The translations under genes and the position numbers were made by a program. 5,263 nt of DNA from Prolixibacteraceae bacterium (GTDB lineage Bacteria > Bacteroidota > Bacteroidia > Bacteroidales > Prolixibacteraceae). Numbering within the stretch: the stretch's first letter is position 1; the number at the start of each line of letters is the position of its first letter. Below, piece by piece: positions 3,674 to 5,263 of this stretch. Under the pieces are notes generated by a model. The model had not been told where the DNA came from. It was given only the letters and a program-made list of their open reading frames with translations, and searched no databases. The DNA is taken from NCBI GenBank assembly GCA_016931875.1, contig JAFGDX010000088.1:1-5263 (forward strand), read 5' to 3'.

Positions 3674-5263
3674 ATGCGAAAATTTTTGATGATTCTTGTT
3701 GGAATCTTCGTGTTTGCGAATATTTCGGAAGGGCAGATTTCACAGGGAGGCAAACCTCTTGAATTTTTAGGGCTGAAAAGTGCCAAAATACCCGTTGTAA
3801 GGATGCCTGAGTTGAGAAATGATATTTTGTTGCAACAGGCAGTAAGTGAAATGAAGCAATCTGCACGGTTGAAATCATTCCGGTTTGCAACACCGTTTGA
3901 AGTAAATTATTCAGTCAGCAATTCAGGGGTCTGGACATCGGCAAATGATGGTACGCAAATCTGGAGATTAAAAATTGTTTCAAAAGGAGCAAAATCGCTG
4001 AACCTGATTTTTGATCATTTTGAACTTCCTTATGGCGCAAGGTTATTTCTTTTTAATGAAACCACCCGGCACGTGCTGGGCGCCTATACTTCCTTCAATA
4101 ACAAATCAACCGGGAAATTTGCGGTAATGCCCGTGCCCGGCGATGAAATTACGGTTCAGTACGAAATTCCTGCCGGATTAGAACAGCAGGAAAATTTTGT
4201 TATTTCGCAGGTAAACCATGATTTTGCCGGTATTATCAACAGCAACGAGCGCCGGCCCTTTTATCCTACTATTGCAGGCGAGTGCAATGTAGATGTAAAT
4301 TGCGACCTTGGTGAAGACTGGGCTGAAATCAGAGATGCCGTTTGCCGGCTGATTGTAAACGGAACCGAACTTTGTACAGGAACGCTAATCAACAATACCG
4401 CAGAAGATCAAAAACCATATGTTATTTCGGCCTCTCACTGTTACGATAAATGGGAATATGCCGAAACAACCATTTATGCTTTTAACTATGAAAGCCCGTA
4501 TTGTGCCCCGCTGGATGGAGACCCGTCAAATTCGGTTTCAGGAGCCATTATGAAAGCTCAGTTCGACAGCCTCGATTTTGCCCTGGTTGAAATGAGCCTG
4601 GTTCCGCCTCCTGAATACCGGCCTTACTTTGCCGGCTGGGATCATTCGGGTGTTATGAATGACACAGTGGCAACCATCCATCATCCGTGGGGCGATGTCA
4701 AAAAAATTTCGTTTGATTATGACAAACCGGGTTTTAGCGATTTTAATTCACATTACCTGAAAAATGCATTTATTGAAGTTGGCCGCTGGGAACATGGAGT
4801 TACCGAGGCAGGCTCCTCAGGGGGCGGGCTTTTTAACCGGCAGAAAAACCTGATTGGCACGCTAACCGGCGGGCTGGCTACCTGTAAAAGTCCGGTCCGC
4901 GATTATTTTGCACGGATGGATCTGGCCTGGGATTACAAACCCGAGATTACAAAACAACTCAAACACTGGCTCGACCCGGTGAATAACGGAGCAAGTTACA
5001 TTAACGGAAAACGGTTTTATGAAGAGGAGAATCTTTGCGGAGCCTTTACCAATTTAACCGACAATGACGAACACCAGTTGCTTTCCATTACCGTTGACGG
5101 TAATGATTCAGGCTACTGGGGAGGAACAAATAATGCCGGAATTTCGGAATTTGCAGAGAAGTTTACCATTGACGGAGACGAGGCTATTCAAGGGGTTTCG
5201 CTGGGTGTGGGCAGAATTTACAATACCGGTTCAGGCGGGAAAGTGGTGGTAAAAGTTTACAAA
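3674..5263 (+). CDS. Secreted lysyl endopeptidase-type trypsin-fold serine protease (3' end missing)
   Basis: The frame stays open to the right edge, giving 530 visible residues. Residues 1-20 are a Sec signal peptide (MRKFLMILVGIFVFA). About 21-200 form a beta-rich propeptide. The protease domain begins at AGECNVDVNC (Cys204) and follows Achromobacter protease I closely, as I recall that sequence. The triad is His255 (ISASHCY), Asp301 (SLDFALVE) and Ser382 (TEAGSSGGG). Cysteines 204/404, 210/277 and 234/256 match its three disulfides. Shared blocks include CTGTLINNTA, FAGWD, IHHP and HWLDP. Asp410 fits the pocket acid Asp225 that favours Lys; Thr398 replaces His210. From about residue 452 a further beta domain begins (NLCGAF, then GYWGGTNNAG) that does not belong to the protease. 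A C-terminal secretion-system type IX sorting domain would lie beyond the window. ATG at 3665 is an in-frame alternative start, less likely given the promoter; an in-frame TGA at 3632-3634 bounds the gene. Confidence 0.92.
   Translation, partial: MRKFLMILVGIFVFANISEGQISQGGKPLEFLGLKSAKIPVVRMPELRNDILLQQAVSEMKQSARLKSFRFATPFEVNYSVSNSGVWTSANDGTQIWRLKIVSKGAKSLNLIFDHFELPYGARLFLFNETTRHVLGAYTSFNNKSTGKFAVMPVPGDEITVQYEIPAGLEQQENFVISQVNHDFAGIINSNERRPFYPTIAGECNVDVNCDLGEDWAEIRDAVCRLIVNGTELCTGTLINNTAEDQKPYVISASHCYDKWEYAETTIYAFNYESPYCAPLDGDPSNSVSGAIMKAQFDSLDFALVEMSLVPPPEYRPYFAGWDHSGVMNDTVATIHHPWGDVKKISFDYDKPGFSDFNSHYLKNAFIEVGRWEHGVTEAGSSGGGLFNRQKNLIGTLTGGLATCKSPVRDYFARMDLAWDYKPEITKQLKHWLDPVNNGASYINGKRFYEEENLCGAFTNLTDNDEHQLLSITVDGNDSGYWGGTNNAGISEFAEKFTIDGDEAIQGVSLGVGRIYNTGSGGKVVVKVYK

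Noticed and set aside
3589..3893. Short - strand frames over the protease gene start
   Set aside because: They overlap the signal peptide, propeptide and promoter of the protease and resemble nothing known.
5064..5252. A 62-codon + strand frame near the right edge
   Set aside because: It is a different frame within the protease gene, whose own frame stays open through this region.

Overview
The window looks like a chromosomal segment of a marine or gut-type member of the Bacteroidota, most like the Marinilabiliales/Prolixibacteraceae. This placement is inferred. It rests on moderate GC with AT-rich gaps, no Shine-Dalgarno sequences, a TTG/TAnnTTTG-type promoter, PF14376-type haem-binding proteins, a DUF1080 lipoprotein, and an API-like secreted protease of the sort these bacteria export. 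No mobile element, CRISPR array, tRNA or rRNA was seen.

Layout. (1) Positions 1-935, + strand: the 3' part of a tandem-domain class II aldolase/adducin protein. Its second domain has lost all four canonical metal and catalytic residues. (2) 959-1447, +: a stand-alone RNase H-fold protein with a TTG start, 23 bases after gene 1. (3) 1504-2166, +: a DUF1080 (3-keto-disaccharide hydrolase-like) lipoprotein. (4) 3503 down to 2161, - strand: three genes, read as a short c-type cytochrome-like haem-binding protein, a terminator-like hairpin, a longer membrane-anchored haem-binding paralogue, and (5 bases later) a stand-alone archaeal-type threonyl-tRNA synthetase editing domain. The last gene ends tail-to-tail with the DUF1080 gene, the two overlapping by 6 bases. 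(5) 3504-3673: a divergent AT-rich intergenic region with a good Bacteroidota promoter facing right. (6) 3674 to the right edge, +: a secreted trypsin-fold protease of the lysyl endopeptidase (Achromobacter protease I) type, cut off by the window end.

Functional links are modest. The aldolase and DUF1080 genes are both compatible with carbohydrate work, but nothing ties them to one pathway. The two haem proteins are clear paralogues and probably sit in the periplasm or on the outer face of the inner membrane. The editing-domain gene is translationally close to the longer haem gene, but I see no biochemical reason for that pairing. No obvious new multi-gene system is present. The most unusual items are the editing-domain protein with altered catalytic positions, the degenerate second aldolase domain, and the terminator-separated haem paralogues.
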